From: Gammaproteobacteria bacterium
Lineage (GTDB): Bacteria; Pseudomonadota; Gammaproteobacteria; UBA6429
DNA: 22,598 nucleotides
Direction: 5' to 3'
Assembly (NCBI GenBank): GCA_003232015.1
Contig: QIKU01000185.1
Location: forward strand, 1-22,598
Made by a program: the position numbers and the translations under genes. Below, piece by piece: positions 15,178 to 22,598 of this stretch. Under the pieces are notes generated by a model, which saw only the letters and a list, made by a program, of their open reading frames with translations, had not been told where the DNA came from and did no database searches. Within the stretch, counting starts at the first letter, position 1; each line of letters begins with the position of its first letter.

Positions 15178-16206
15178 ATGTTTGAAGATCCCACAAATTG
15201 GCTAATTGTTGGCGGCCTCGCCATTGGCGGTCTTTTTGGATTTATCGCTAAACACTATCGGTTCTGCCTGGTTGCCACTATTTCAAATGTTAGTTTAATT
15301 CGTGATTACCGTTATGCGCTGGCATTTTCCGTCACCTTACTGGTTGCCATCACCGGCACTCAGATGCTGGAAATATTAAATATTGTCGACATTAGCCAAT
15401 CCAGTTATCGAAATACCCGCCTGGACTGGTTGGGTGTCATCGTTGGTGGGTTCATGTTTGGTGTTGGTGCAACTCTGGCCGGCGGTGATGCCGCCCGAAT
15501 AGTCATTCTTGCCGGCAGCGGCAACAGGGCTGGTTTATTAACCGTGTTCTTTTTTGCCATCATGGCCGCCGTGGCTCAGTTCGGCATATTAGAAGGCCCA
15601 CGCGTTTACTCGATGATGAATTCATCCATCATCCTGCTTAGCGATGATGCAGGAATTGCGACACTGTTAGGCTCGCCCAAAGTTGTCGTGTTAGTCGTCG
15701 TCGATGGACTACTACTGGCATTTTTGATTAGCCAATGGAAACGTCATGCCGATCTAAAATTATTGATTGCCGGCGCAGTATTAGGCCTGACTGTTATTGC
15801 CGCCTGGTACACGACCGGCGTATTGGCGGTTGATGAATTTAGCGAAGGCAAAGCTCCTTCGGCAATGAGCATCTCAGGTCCAATGTCACGCATTGGTTAC
15901 ATGCTGGTTTCGGGACAATATCCTGCCCTCTCATTTTCAATTTCATTTATGTTAGGGATATTAATTATTTCATTTTTAATGTCGATACTAACAAAACAAT
16001 TCGAATTTACCCCGATCAAAGGCTCCGCACTTAAAGTTGGATTTGGTGCTTCATTAATGGGTATCGGTGGCACCCTGGCTTACGGTTGTAATATCGGCCA
16101 GGGTTATTCGGGTATATCAACACTCTCCGTTGAATCTTTGTTGGCCGTCATCGCGATAATAATTGGCATTCATGTCACCACCAAACGACTAGAAAAAACT
16201 TTATAG
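15178..16206 (+). CDS. YeeE/YedE family (TsuA-like) sulfur transporter with one conserved Cys replaced by Asp
   Basis: 342 residues, about nine or ten membrane helices, two structural repeats typical of PF04143. Repeat 1 has HYRFCLVA (Cys30) and MFGVGATLAGGDAARIVILA; repeat 2 has LMGIGGTLAYGCNIGQGYSG (Cys304). In the thiosulfate transporter TsuA three cysteines matter. Two have counterparts here (C30, C304), but the position that should be Cys in GGC is Asp104. The substrate may thus be thiosulfate or another sulfur species, or the mechanism may be altered. It has a strong ribosome binding site (AGAGGA, 7 bases before the ATG) and is the first gene of a unit with the oxygenase-like and GNAT genes (9 bp gap, then overlap). 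The upstream rhodanese fits a sulfur-import theme. Confidence 0.88.
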   Translation: MFEDPTNWLIVGGLAIGGLFGFIAKHYRFCLVATISNVSLIRDYRYALAFSVTLLVAITGTQMLEILNIVDISQSSYRNTRLDWLGVIVGGFMFGVGATLAGGDAARIVILAGSGNRAGLLTVFFFAIMAAVAQFGILEGPRVYSMMNSSIILLSDDAGIATLLGSPKVVVLVVVDGLLLAFLISQWKRHADLKLLIAGAVLGLTVIAAWYTTGVLAVDEFSEGKAPSAMSISGPMSRIGYMLVSGQYPALSFSISFMLGILIISFLMSILTKQFEFTPIKGSALKVGFGASLMGIGGTLAYGCNIGQGYSGISTLSVESLLAVIAIIIGIHVTTKRLEKTL

Positions 16207-16215
16207 CTACAACCT

Positions 16216-16761
16216 ATGTTCATCTATCCCCGCGATAAAATACAGTCGCTCATTTGTCACGAATGCAAGCCCTTGCATGCCAAAATTATTGAACAAATAT
16301 ACATGCAGCTCGAGGATCCATTAACACATAAATCACATTTTTTTAAAGGTCGCTATGAAAATATTTATATCGACAAAACACGGCTTCCCGCAATTGAACC
16401 TGTTCTAAATATCATACTCGAGGAGTCGGCAAAATTATTACACTGCGGCAAGTCTGAATTAAAAATGGGATTCTGGATTAATCTGATGCAAAAAGATGAT
16501 CTTACCTTGGTTCATTGTCATGATGACGATGATGAAATTATTTCCGGTACCTATTATCTCCAGGTACCAGAACAATCTGGCGTATTGTCTATAAAACTCA
16601 ATAATCAAAACAGTTCAAGTATAACGCCCCAAGACGCCGCGCTTATTTTTTTTCACCCTGCACTCGAACACGAAGTCTCACTGCACGGTTCACCTGTACC
16701 GCGCATCAGCATCGGTTTTAATATAGGCCCGGCAGTAACTGAGCATGCGCTTTCAGATTAG
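16216..16761 (+). CDS. Putative 2-oxoglutarate/Fe(II) oxygenase (TIGR02466-like)
   Basis: 181 residues. The C-terminal half has the double-stranded beta-helix pattern of a family of putative 2OG-Fe(II) oxygenases: FWINLMQKDDLTLVHCHDDDD, SGTYYLQVPEQSGVLSI, DAALIFFHPALEHEVSLHG and VPRISIGFNIG. Proposed iron ligands are a His of HCH (H100 or H102) with a following Asp, and H152; R163 would bind 2-oxoglutarate. The N-terminal part has Cys14, Cys17 and nearby His residues that are not family hallmarks. Cytoplasmic; substrate unknown, possibly a hydroxylated peptide or small molecule. It starts 9 bp after the transporter, with no clear SD of its own, so it is probably translationally coupled. Its end overlaps the GNAT start by 17 bases. 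Confidence 0.7.
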   Translation: MFIYPRDKIQSLICHECKPLHAKIIEQIYMQLEDPLTHKSHFFKGRYENIYIDKTRLPAIEPVLNIILEESAKLLHCGKSELKMGFWINLMQKDDLTLVHCHDDDDEIISGTYYLQVPEQSGVLSIKLNNQNSSSITPQDAALIFFHPALEHEVSLHGSPVPRISIGFNIGPAVTEHALSD

Positions 16762-17218
16762 CCCCATTGCAGAGATAGCGTCATCAATCTCAATTCTAGC
16801 CGGCTGGCATCATCAGCAATGGTATCACTTGAACGAGCCAGGCTATGATCTTAAGGCGCGTACTATTGACTACCAGAAAATTATAAACACTAACCATTAT
16901 CCAACCATGTTTGTCGCGCATCATAATTCCACACCGTTAGGCTCGATCAGATTAGTTAACAATGATATGGACTCACATCCCGAGCTTTCACCCTGGCTAG
17001 CAAGCCTGTTCGTACATCAGGATTACAGGTCTAATGGAATCGGAACAGCCCTGATTCGAACAATTGAAAAAGTAGCTAGCAAACTAAAATTTGAAACTAT
17101 CTATCTCTTTACCGAGGATACACAATCGCTCTATCAAAAAATGGGCTGGCATGTTCACGCCAACGAAACTTACTATAATCAATCTGTCACAGTTATGAAT
17201 AAACACCTGGATAGTTAA
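16745..17218 (+). CDS. GNAT family N-acetyltransferase
   Basis: 157 residues, typical single-domain length. Motif A is clear: PWLASLFVHQDYRSNGIGTA, with the acetyl-CoA pyrophosphate-binding loop R95-S-N-G-I-G100. The preceding strands carry PTMFVAHHNSTPLGSIRLV. Motif B is IYLFTEDTQSLYQKMGWHV, the usual Y-x-K-x-G-W/F end. Acceptor unknown: a small amine, an antibiotic-like compound or a protein N-terminus are all possible. It overlaps the oxygenase-like gene by 17 bases in another frame and has no independent SD, so the two should be made together. Its stop overlaps the convergent hydrolase stop within a TTAA. Confidence 0.9.
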   Translation: MRFQISPIAEIASSISILAGWHHQQWYHLNEPGYDLKARTIDYQKIINTNHYPTMFVAHHNSTPLGSIRLVNNDMDSHPELSPWLASLFVHQDYRSNGIGTALIRTIEKVASKLKFETIYLFTEDTQSLYQKMGWHVHANETYYNQSVTVMNKHLDS

Positions 17219-18075
17219 TCTTGTTGAGGCTGAATAAATTTCAGTATGTCCTCAATGACCGTTTTGTCTCTTAATATTCTGGAATGCCCTAAACCTTTCG
17301 TGTATTTCACTACCGAGCCTGCGACTGAAAAATGTAATTTTTCACTTTGCCGCCATGAAACAATTCTATCCTCCTTGTCATGTACTACCAGTAATTTAAC
17401 CGAAGTGAATGGTATATTTTTATCTGCGGATATATCATCATAAATCGTCTCGCCAAATTCTTTATACAGCATTTGATTGAAAATCTTCATAACCTTGTCA
17501 TTTAAATTTAAATACCTGCGAAAACCTTCAATTAAATAATAAGGATCATTCGGACAGCTTATTGTCACCAATTTTGAAATTGGCAACTGGTATTTCCGAA
17601 TCGCAAGCGCGGCGGCCATGCCACCAAAAGAATGGGCAATGATAGCCTTAGGCCGTCCATACTGGTTTACCAGCTCATTGATCACGCTGGCAATCTGATA
17701 AATATTTGTTGATCTGCCATCTGAACGACCGTGCCCAGGCGCATCGAAACTGATAACTCCGAGGCCCTTGCTATTTATGGGGTTCACAAAGCTACCTAAT
17801 TGACTGCCGCGGCCACTCCATCCATGCAGCAATAAAATATAACCCGGTGTAGTAGCACCCCATCGCAGGATAGATATCTTTCGCCCATCAATGATTTTAA
17901 CGTCATACAGGGCAAGTTTGTACCATGTCATTTCTCGTTTAGACGAAGGATAGCGAGGTGTTTTAAACCAGATGCGATAGGCGAAATAAGCCCCCAACCA
18001 GGGCCATACCATGCCTAACCACTTAAAACATACCCGCATAAGCTGAACAATGATCGGAAAACGCGATGATTTCAC
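17215..18075 (-). CDS. Alpha/beta hydrolase, membrane-anchored at the N-terminus
   Basis: 286 residues, starting with GTG at 18075 (AAGGG 6 bases upstream). An N-terminal hydrophobic, Trp-rich segment (about 16-36) could anchor it to the membrane. The hydrolase core has oxyanion loop HGWSGRG (84-90), GVISFDAPGHGRSDG, the nucleophile elbow A-H-S149-F-G-G, the acid D236 in HDKEDRIV and the catalytic H264 in GLGHSRIL. This makes a complete Ser-Asp-His triad. The HGRSDGR pattern and overall length match carboxylesterase or lysophospholipase-like members; substrate unknown. It lies 61 bp downstream of the broken cytochrome gene on the same strand. The stop codon lies inside a TTAA shared with the convergent GNAT gene. 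Confidence 0.88.
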   Translation of the reverse strand: MKSSRFPIIVQLMRVCFKWLGMVWPWLGAYFAYRIWFKTPRYPSSKREMTWYKLALYDVKIIDGRKISILRWGATTPGYILLLHGWSGRGSQLGSFVNPINSKGLGVISFDAPGHGRSDGRSTNIYQIASVINELVNQYGRPKAIIAHSFGGMAAALAIRKYQLPISKLVTISCPNDPYYLIEGFRRYLNLNDKVMKIFNQMLYKEFGETIYDDISADKNIPFTSVKLLVVHDKEDRIVSWRQSEKLHFSVAGSVVKYTKGLGHSRILRDKTVIEDILKFIQPQQD

Positions 18076-18136
18076 AAAATACCCTTTCTGTTAGATCCTT
18101 AACCGATCTCCATTATGTACGTATTCTAAAAATGAT

Positions 18137-18430
18137 TCACTTGTTACTGTAATATTCTGCCAACGCATCCATGTCCTGCTCCGATAAACCCTGCACTATT
18201 GCATTCATTACCGGAGCTTTGCGCAGACCCTGTTTAAAATCACGCAACCGTTTTAATATATACGCCGACTTCTGTCCGGCCAAATTAGGATACTGCGGAT
18301 TTGAGCTAATGCCTGTCGTACCATGACAACTAATACAACTGCTCATTAGATCTTAAACATCGGCGGCGTGTGATACTTGTACGCTAAGCACAAACACGAC
18401 ACTTACACTTGTGAGAATGAGGCTTTTCAT
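18137..18430 (-). pseudogene. c-type cytochrome (c4/FCSD-like, monoheme) interrupted by an in-frame TAA
   Basis: Translating from the ATG at 18430, which has GGGAGG 4 bases upstream, gives a signal peptide (MKSLILTSVSVVFVLSVQVS, then HAADV) and then a TAA at 18355-18353. In the same frame follow D-L-M-S-S and the heme domain: C-I-S-C-H, GISSNPQYPNLAGQK, the axial-Met region APVMNAIVQGLSEQDM, and the closing ALAEYYSNK. The whole is a normal monoheme class I cytochrome of the type seen in flavocytochrome c sulfide dehydrogenase or c4/c553 proteins, with one nonsense codon between the export signal and the heme site. The internal ATG at 18346 has no ribosome binding site, and its product would lack export and so heme attachment. 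It is a recent pseudogene or a base error; TAA is not a known recoding codon. Confidence 0.8.
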
Positions 18431-18614
18431 AAAACCTCCCGTTCGGAATGAACGATGTATTTAATGTCACAGGAAGTTTGCTTGATTAAAGCTGAATCGC
18501 GCCTGAATTATATTAAAATGATCTTCCGGAAAACATGCCTATATTCAAACAGATCGATAACTCGTATCACGAACATGTTAGACTGCCCTCTTTAAACAAA
18601 CTTTCAATTCAGAT

Positions 18615-19859
18615 ATGTTCAGGCACAATCTTTTTTTAGACACTTATTCTGCTATCGAGTCTCGTTTTCCAGACGATTATAAAGATCATATGGGTACGCG
18701 GCTTGAAAATGATCGTCGTCTTCTCCCGATTGCCGAAGAAATAAAATCCGGAAAAAATGTAGAAAACCTTGAGCGTTTTGCCAAAGCCTACCTTGGCATG
18801 TATCTGGATATGGATAACTCCATTCCACCACTTGATCGAATTCACATTCTCGCCAACCCGAAATTAGCTGACTTTGTATATTCGGGCTTTTCGGCAGTAT
18901 TGCATGATAGAACGTTCGCTAATCCAGAACAAATTGCCAATTCGATCTACGCCGATCATCTGCCAGAAGGCTATATTTTGCTTGCCGCGCTGAATATATT
19001 CGGCCAGCAAAAACAAAATGATATTAACCACCTGCCCGCCAACACACTAATCGCCGCGATTTGTTTCAGTTATGCCTATAAAAATAATATCCCCGCGCAA
19101 TGGTTGCGTGCTGTATTTTTATTACGACCGCAGGACGTAATCCGGGCCTTAACCGGTTTCTGGCAACAACTCATCATTCATAATACCGACCATCTACCGG
19201 GGATATATTTCATAATTCGCAACCCCGACTACGATGAGATTTCCGCTGCAGTGTTGATACCCATTCTAAGAGACTGGTTAACGGTTCGTAAAAAACTATT
19301 ACGCGATCTATTGCGCTGTGCCTTACGCACAGTTGATGCTGATGATTTATATAAACTATCTGAATCCGCAATTAATAAATGGAATAGCGCTGACCCAGGT
19401 CGATACATATTATGGTTGGCTGTCGCATTTTTGTTGCAACCTGCCCAATACCACTCAATACTGACCAATTACGTAGCACGCAGCAAAGAAAAACTCATAC
19501 CCTTACTGGATTTTTGTTATTGGGTGTTGCACACCGATCAATTAAAATTATCAAACATCGATGCCGACGCATACGCAACACTCATCCGTATGATTGCTGC
19601 CAGAATTACCCCTCAAAAAGATCGCTACGGTGAGCTATGTGATAACACCCGTAAAGTCATGTTTCTCTTTTACGGCCTGGCTGGCTCGGCAAATAAACAC
19701 GCGGCAATCGAACAGCTGCTGGAAGTGCGAGTAATGAAATTATATAAACCCATATTGCAATTTATCGACAACATAACCTTGCCTGCACAACTGGATGAAT
19801 TCCTGGCTATTCTTACTCAGCAAGATCTGATCCAGCCACGCATTAAATGGTCAGATTAA
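18615..19859 (+). CDS. Helical protein of unknown function
   Basis: 414 residues, no signal peptide or clear membrane helix; predicted all-helical with repeat-like segments (LDRIHILANPKLADFVYSGF, LPEGYILLAALNIFG, NTLIAAICFSYAYKNNIPAQ, WLRAVFLLRPQDVIRAL). I do not recognise a family with confidence. The P-x-x-R-I-x-x-L-A...L...V..GF pattern reminds me of helical regions found C-terminal to STAND-type NTPases, but that is memory of a pattern, not a match. The ATG at 18615 has no good ribosome binding site and no earlier in-frame start before a TAG, so the real start could be internal. It is flanked by non-coding DNA on both sides and looks monocistronic. A 34-codon frame from 18535 overlaps its start and is probably spurious. 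Confidence 0.75.
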   Translation: MFRHNLFLDTYSAIESRFPDDYKDHMGTRLENDRRLLPIAEEIKSGKNVENLERFAKAYLGMYLDMDNSIPPLDRIHILANPKLADFVYSGFSAVLHDRTFANPEQIANSIYADHLPEGYILLAALNIFGQQKQNDINHLPANTLIAAICFSYAYKNNIPAQWLRAVFLLRPQDVIRALTGFWQQLIIHNTDHLPGIYFIIRNPDYDEISAAVLIPILRDWLTVRKKLLRDLLRCALRTVDADDLYKLSESAINKWNSADPGRYILWLAVAFLLQPAQYHSILTNYVARSKEKLIPLLDFCYWVLHTDQLKLSNIDADAYATLIRMIAARITPQKDRYGELCDNTRKVMFLFYGLAGSANKHAAIEQLLEVRVMKLYKPILQFIDNITLPAQLDEFLAILTQQDLIQPRIKWSD

Positions 19860-20001
19860 TCGATAAAACGTAAGGATATTCCACCCACCCTTACTCCCGC
19901 CTACAACGTGATTTCCATCTATTTAAGTATGTTAATTAATTTTTTACTAATTGTGGGCCTAAACTCCTCAAAAATACCGCTGACATACCGATAAAACTAT
20001 C

Positions 20002-20379
20002 ATGCTAAATAGTCGAGTTTTACTTGTAGATGATAATGAAGTGAATCAGATGATTGCAGGGGCAATGCTGGATTTCTGGAATATCTCCTACAAGTGCGCC
20101 AACAATGGTAAAGAGGCCGTCGATAAATGGCAGCGCTTAAAACCGGATTTAATCCTGATGGATATCTATATGCCCGTTTGCGATGGTTATAAAGCCACGA
20201 TACGAATCCGTGAACTTGAAAAGGATGACGCCAGGATTCCGATTATTGCATTGAGCGCAGGCGATGAACGTAGCGAACGTGAGAAATGTCTCAAAGCAGG
20301 AATGGACGATTTTATCAACAAACCCTTTAAGCAGGATGACCTGTACTCAACATTACAAAAATGGCTGTGCGGTAAATAA
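20002..20379 (+). CDS. Stand-alone receiver-domain response regulator
   Basis: 125 residues, one complete REC domain and nothing else. Acidic pocket D10/D11 (LLVDDNEVN), phosphoacceptor D54 in LILMDIYMPV, switch residue S85 in IALSAG, and K107 in INKPF. The NxxNxxxA start (VDDNEVNQMIAGAML) and DGYKATIRIRELE are typical of the C-terminal receivers of hybrid histidine kinases. No output domain is present, so it likely relays phosphate to the Hpt protein encoded 31 bp downstream or acts by protein binding. No kinase is encoded in the window. The ribosome binding site is weak. Confidence 0.94.
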   Translation: MLNSRVLLVDDNEVNQMIAGAMLDFWNISYKCANNGKEAVDKWQRLKPDLILMDIYMPVCDGYKATIRIRELEKDDARIPIIALSAGDERSEREKCLKAGMDDFINKPFKQDDLYSTLQKWLCGK

Positions 20380-20410
20380 ACGTATCGTTCGCAATTTTAT
20401 GGAGATAAAA

Positions 20411-20782
20411 ATGAGCACCGATGAGAACTATATCGATACCACAATGCTGGACAACTTAAGTCAGTTCTTAAACACCGAAAAGTTGCAAGCTCTGTTACAA
20501 CGGTACGTTGAAGACAGTACTCGCCTGCTAGAACAATTGACGACCGCCCTTAATGATAACAATGCCGAAGAATCTCGTCGTCACGTCCACAGCCTCAAAT
20601 CCACCAGCGCCAATATCGGTGCAAACCCTCTTGCTAAAATAGCCGCTGAACTGGAAGAGTTTGCGCGCCTGGAACAGCTCGATAAAGTGTCGCCACGGCT
20701 GGATGAGTTACAACAGACCTTTATAGCCACCGCCGCGGCTATTACTGCGCTCGAAGTTATGCGACAACAGAAAACAGGTTAA
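20411..20782 (+). CDS. Histidine phosphotransfer (Hpt) protein
   Basis: 123 residues from the ATG at 20411, chosen because GGAG lies 6 bases upstream; the frame is open further upstream but would run into the receiver gene. One Hpt four-helix domain: the phosphoacceptor H60 in VHSLKSTSANIGANPL is the classic H-x-LK-x-x-(A/S)-xx-(I/L)-GA pattern, followed by the ELEEFARLEQLDK helix. With the preceding stand-alone receiver this forms a phosphorelay pair that needs a hybrid kinase encoded elsewhere. Cytoplasmic. Confidence 0.93.
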   Translation: MSTDENYIDTTMLDNLSQFLNTEKLQALLQRYVEDSTRLLEQLTTALNDNNAEESRRHVHSLKSTSANIGANPLAKIAAELEEFARLEQLDKVSPRLDELQQTFIATAAAITALEVMRQQKTG

Positions 20783-20903
20783 TAACTCAAGGTAAAACTC
20801 ATCGACCCATCGGGGTTTAGCATATTCCTCACCGCTACTGCAACAACCCAGATCCTCAGCTTGCACTCTGAATTGACGCCCATTCAAGAAGCCCGCTTTT
20901 TGT

Positions 20904-20920
20904 CCGTTATAAAGTAACGG
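20904..20920 (+). other. Small hairpin between Hpt and ODP genes
   Basis: CCGTTA, 5-base loop, TAACGG, followed by CTGCTTGTTT. The stem is short and the T-run broken, so it is at best a weak terminator of the receiver/Hpt unit or a 5' leader structure of the ODP gene. Confidence 0.3.
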
Positions 20921-20957
20921 CTGCTTGTTTCAATTATTGAACTGTAAGGGGGCCTTA

Positions 20958-21743
20958 ATGGCTACTATTTTATATGAAGACAACGACCATAAATGTATTA
21001 TGTTTTCTGATCTGGTCAAAGGCGCTGGGGTGCAGTCAAATCAGTTTCTCATTGTTAACAATGGTAACGCCGCTTTACTGGATCCTGGGGGACAGCTTAC
21101 ATACCATCCATTATTAACCTCGATGTTAAAATATTCTGCTATGGATGAGCTAGCCTACGTCATTGCTTCTCATCAGGATCCCGATATTATTGCTTCCTTA
21201 GGAATGTGGTTTGATTTTTCAAAAGCAAAAGTATTATGTTCCGAATTGTGGGTACGGTTTTTACCTCACTTAATGTCTAATAAAACCATTGAAGGTACGC
21301 GCGATACGGATATAAATAACCGTATAGTCGGTATACCCGACGGTGGAACGATATTACCGCTTGGCAATGGAAAAATTATGATCATACCCGCGCACTTTCT
21401 TCATTCGGTAGGAAATTTCCAGTTCTATGATTGCACAAGCAAGATTTTATTTTCTGGTGATATGGGTGCATCAATCGCAACAAAAGATAACGAGCAGCCA
21501 GTAAAAGATTTTAAAAAACACATTCCCTTTATGGAATCGTTTCATAAGCGTTATATGGTTTCTAACAAGGTCTGCAAGTTATGGGTTGATATGGTACGCC
21601 AACTGGATATCAAAATGATTGTTCCTCAGCATGGCCGACATTTTGCAGGAAAGGCCATGATCACCGAATTTCTTAACTGGGTTGAAACTCTTAACTGCGG
21701 GATAGATCTGATAACGGCCAAGAACTATCAATTGCCAGGTTAA
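20958..21743 (+). CDS. ODP-type metallo-beta-lactamase-fold diiron protein (no flavodoxin domain)
   Basis: 261 residues from the ATG at 20958, which has AAGGGGG 5 bases upstream; the extension to 20925 is unlikely. The sequence follows the beta-lactamase-like half of FprA flavodiiron proteins: NQFLIVNNGNAALLDPGG, then S-H-Q-D-P-D (His, Asp, Asp in the place of H-x-E-x-D), IPAHFLHSVGNFQFYD with a ligand His, LFSGDMG with the bridging Asp, and MIVPQHGRHF with the last His. The flavodoxin domain is absent. This matches the ODP (oxygen-binding diiron protein) group, whose members bind O2 and often signal rather than reduce it. It lies 175 bp after the Hpt gene on the same strand and is a candidate oxygen sensor for that relay (inference). 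Confidence 0.82.
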   Translation: MATILYEDNDHKCIMFSDLVKGAGVQSNQFLIVNNGNAALLDPGGQLTYHPLLTSMLKYSAMDELAYVIASHQDPDIIASLGMWFDFSKAKVLCSELWVRFLPHLMSNKTIEGTRDTDINNRIVGIPDGGTILPLGNGKIMIIPAHFLHSVGNFQFYDCTSKILFSGDMGASIATKDNEQPVKDFKKHIPFMESFHKRYMVSNKVCKLWVDMVRQLDIKMIVPQHGRHFAGKAMITEFLNWVETLNCGIDLITAKNYQLPG

Positions 21744-21989
21744 TCAAGATTCGTTGTATTAACTCCAAAATTTCATTCGCGTATGCAGAAAATGTAAATA
21801 TCGTTATCCATTTATCCCGTCCATACACTTCTCATTAGCTTCCATCCTAAGTAGAATAGCTTTTCCCTGTTCGGCCGGTGTGAGCCAGGCATGGCTTATA
21901 TTGCCAGAAGCTCACATAATCCGGGGTGAACTGGATTGCTAACATGATAGACTACTAAACTTAAACTATTGATATTATTAAATAAAGCA

Positions 21990-22598
21990 ATGCCGAATCC
22001 TGATAAAGACAAAATTTTAACCATGAAATACCAGACCGACGATTTACGTATCCGGGAAATTAAGGAACTGAGTTCACCGCATACGGTGCATGATGAGCTG
22101 CCGATCTCAGATAGCGCGGTTGAGACCATCATTTCGGCCCGAAATGCCATCCATCATATCCTGAATGATCAGGATGACCGCTTACTCGTCATAATCGGCC
22201 CATGTTCCATTCACGACCCCAAAGCCGCCCTTGAGTATGCACAGCAATTACGGGAACAACGCAAGCGGCTTGATAAAGATCTTTTAATCGTCATGCGAGT
22301 CTATTTTGAGAAGCCACGCACCACCGTCGGCTGGAAAGGTCTTATAAATGACCCCGATCTGAATGACAGCTATCATATTAATAAAGGCATCCGCGTCGCT
22401 CGTCAGCTATTACTTGATATCAATAATCTGGGAATGCCCGCGGCAACGGAATACCTGGATCTGATAACGCCACAATATGTCGCGGATTTGATTAGTTGGG
22501 GCGCCATCGGGGCACGCACTACCGAGAGTCAGGCCCATCGAGAACTGGCCTCCGGTCTCTCCTGCCCGGTCGGCTTCAAAAATGGCACTGACGGCACC
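21990..22598 (+). CDS. aroG: 3-deoxy-D-arabino-heptulosonate 7-phosphate synthase, AroG-type (3' end outside window)
   Basis: The first 203 codons of a class I DAHP synthase, which condenses phosphoenolpyruvate and erythrose 4-phosphate at the entry to the shikimate pathway. Clear blocks: [54 protein letters not shown] (metal and PEP region with Cys of GPCSIH), [13 protein letters not shown] [40 protein letters not shown], and [12 protein letters not shown]. The N-terminal Q-x-DDLRI segment resembles the part of Phe-sensitive AroG that shapes its feedback site, so Phe control is plausible. The start is unsettled: ATG 21990 or ATG 22023, the latter matching the E. coli AroG N-terminus (MNYQ versus MKYQ). 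Both have weak ribosome binding sites. It appears monocistronic, 246 bp after the ODP gene. Confidence 0.95.
   Translation, partial: MPNPDKDKILTMKYQTDDLRIREIKELSSPHTVHDELPISDSAVETIISARNAIHHILNDQDDRLLVIIGPCSIHDPKAALEYAQQLREQRKRLDKDLLIVMRVYFEKPRTTVGWKGLINDPDLNDSYHINKGIRVARQLLLDINNLGMPAATEYLDLITPQYVADLISWGAIGARTTESQAHRELASGLSCPVGFKNGTDGT

Noticed and set aside
18353..18355. Programmed recoding of the TAA in the cytochrome gene
   Set aside because: Selenocysteine uses UGA and pyrrolysine UAG; no frameshift site is needed because the frame is unchanged, so a nonsense mutation or base error is simpler.
18535..18639. 34-codon plus-strand frame overlapping the start of the 414-residue gene
   Set aside because: No ribosome binding site, low complexity of evidence, and it runs into a longer well-formed gene in another frame.
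20264..20410. N-terminal extension of the Hpt protein
   Set aside because: It would overlap the receiver gene in another frame; ATG 20411 has a proper GGAG site.
20925..20957. N-terminal extension of the ODP protein
   Set aside because: AAGGGGG sits immediately before ATG 20958, and the family homology starts after it.
21896..22150. Minus-strand 84-codon frame
   Set aside because: It is antisense to the start of aroG, whose coding frame is unmistakable.

Overview
The window looks like a chromosomal segment of a gammaproteobacterium with fairly low GC, by eye around 40-45%. The partial gene at the right edge is an AroG-type DAHP synthase close to the enterobacterial form. The pilin, TelA, hybrid-signalling and lipoprotein signals also fit a Gram-negative. 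Several genes point to sulfur or redox chemistry: a YeeE/YedE transporter, a rhodanese, a tandem thioredoxin, a c4/FCSD-like cytochrome and an ODP-type diiron protein. This would suit a sulfur-oxidising or microaerophilic lineage, but that is inference. I see no rRNA, tRNA, CRISPR array, insertion sequence or phage gene.

Layout. (1) 1-1573, minus strand: a secreted protein with TSP3-like calcium-binding repeats (cut by the window edge) sits 21 bp downstream of a divergent secreted cyclophilin-like protein. (2) 1574-2390: a long stretch without a clear gene. (3) 2391-2912, minus: an orphan type IV pilin. (4) 3292-9722, minus: a tight six-gene operon, in transcription order secreted SBP-OmpA protein, vWA lipoprotein, membrane-anchored SBP-OmpA protein, XpaC-like membrane coiled-coil protein, TelA and a small helical protein. 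A hairpin terminator follows it. (5) 10127-11145, plus: a small protein, a SNase-fold protein that has lost both catalytic arginines, and a small membrane protein. (6) 11354-13134, minus: a GST and a double-thioredoxin protein. (7) 13465-17218, plus: rhodanese, family 2 glycosyltransferase, YeeE/YedE transporter, 2OG-Fe(II) oxygenase-like protein and GNAT acetyltransferase. (8) 17215-18430, minus: an alpha/beta hydrolase and a cytochrome c gene broken by an in-frame TAA. (9) 18615-21743, plus: an unrecognised helical protein, a stand-alone receiver, an Hpt protein and an ODP-type diiron protein. (10) 21990 to the end, plus: the 5' part of aroG.

The most interesting unit is the 3292-9722 operon. 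It joins cytoplasmic TelA and an XpaC-like inner-membrane protein to a vWA lipoprotein that should stay in the inner membrane (Asp at +2) and to two proteins fusing a solute-binding domain to an OmpA-like peptidoglycan-binding domain. No ABC permease or ATPase is nearby. It reads as a trans-envelope sensing or stress module rather than a transporter. Secondary points of interest are the degenerate SNase, the Cys-to-Asp change in the YeeE/YedE transporter, the interrupted cytochrome and the REC/Hpt/ODP cluster.
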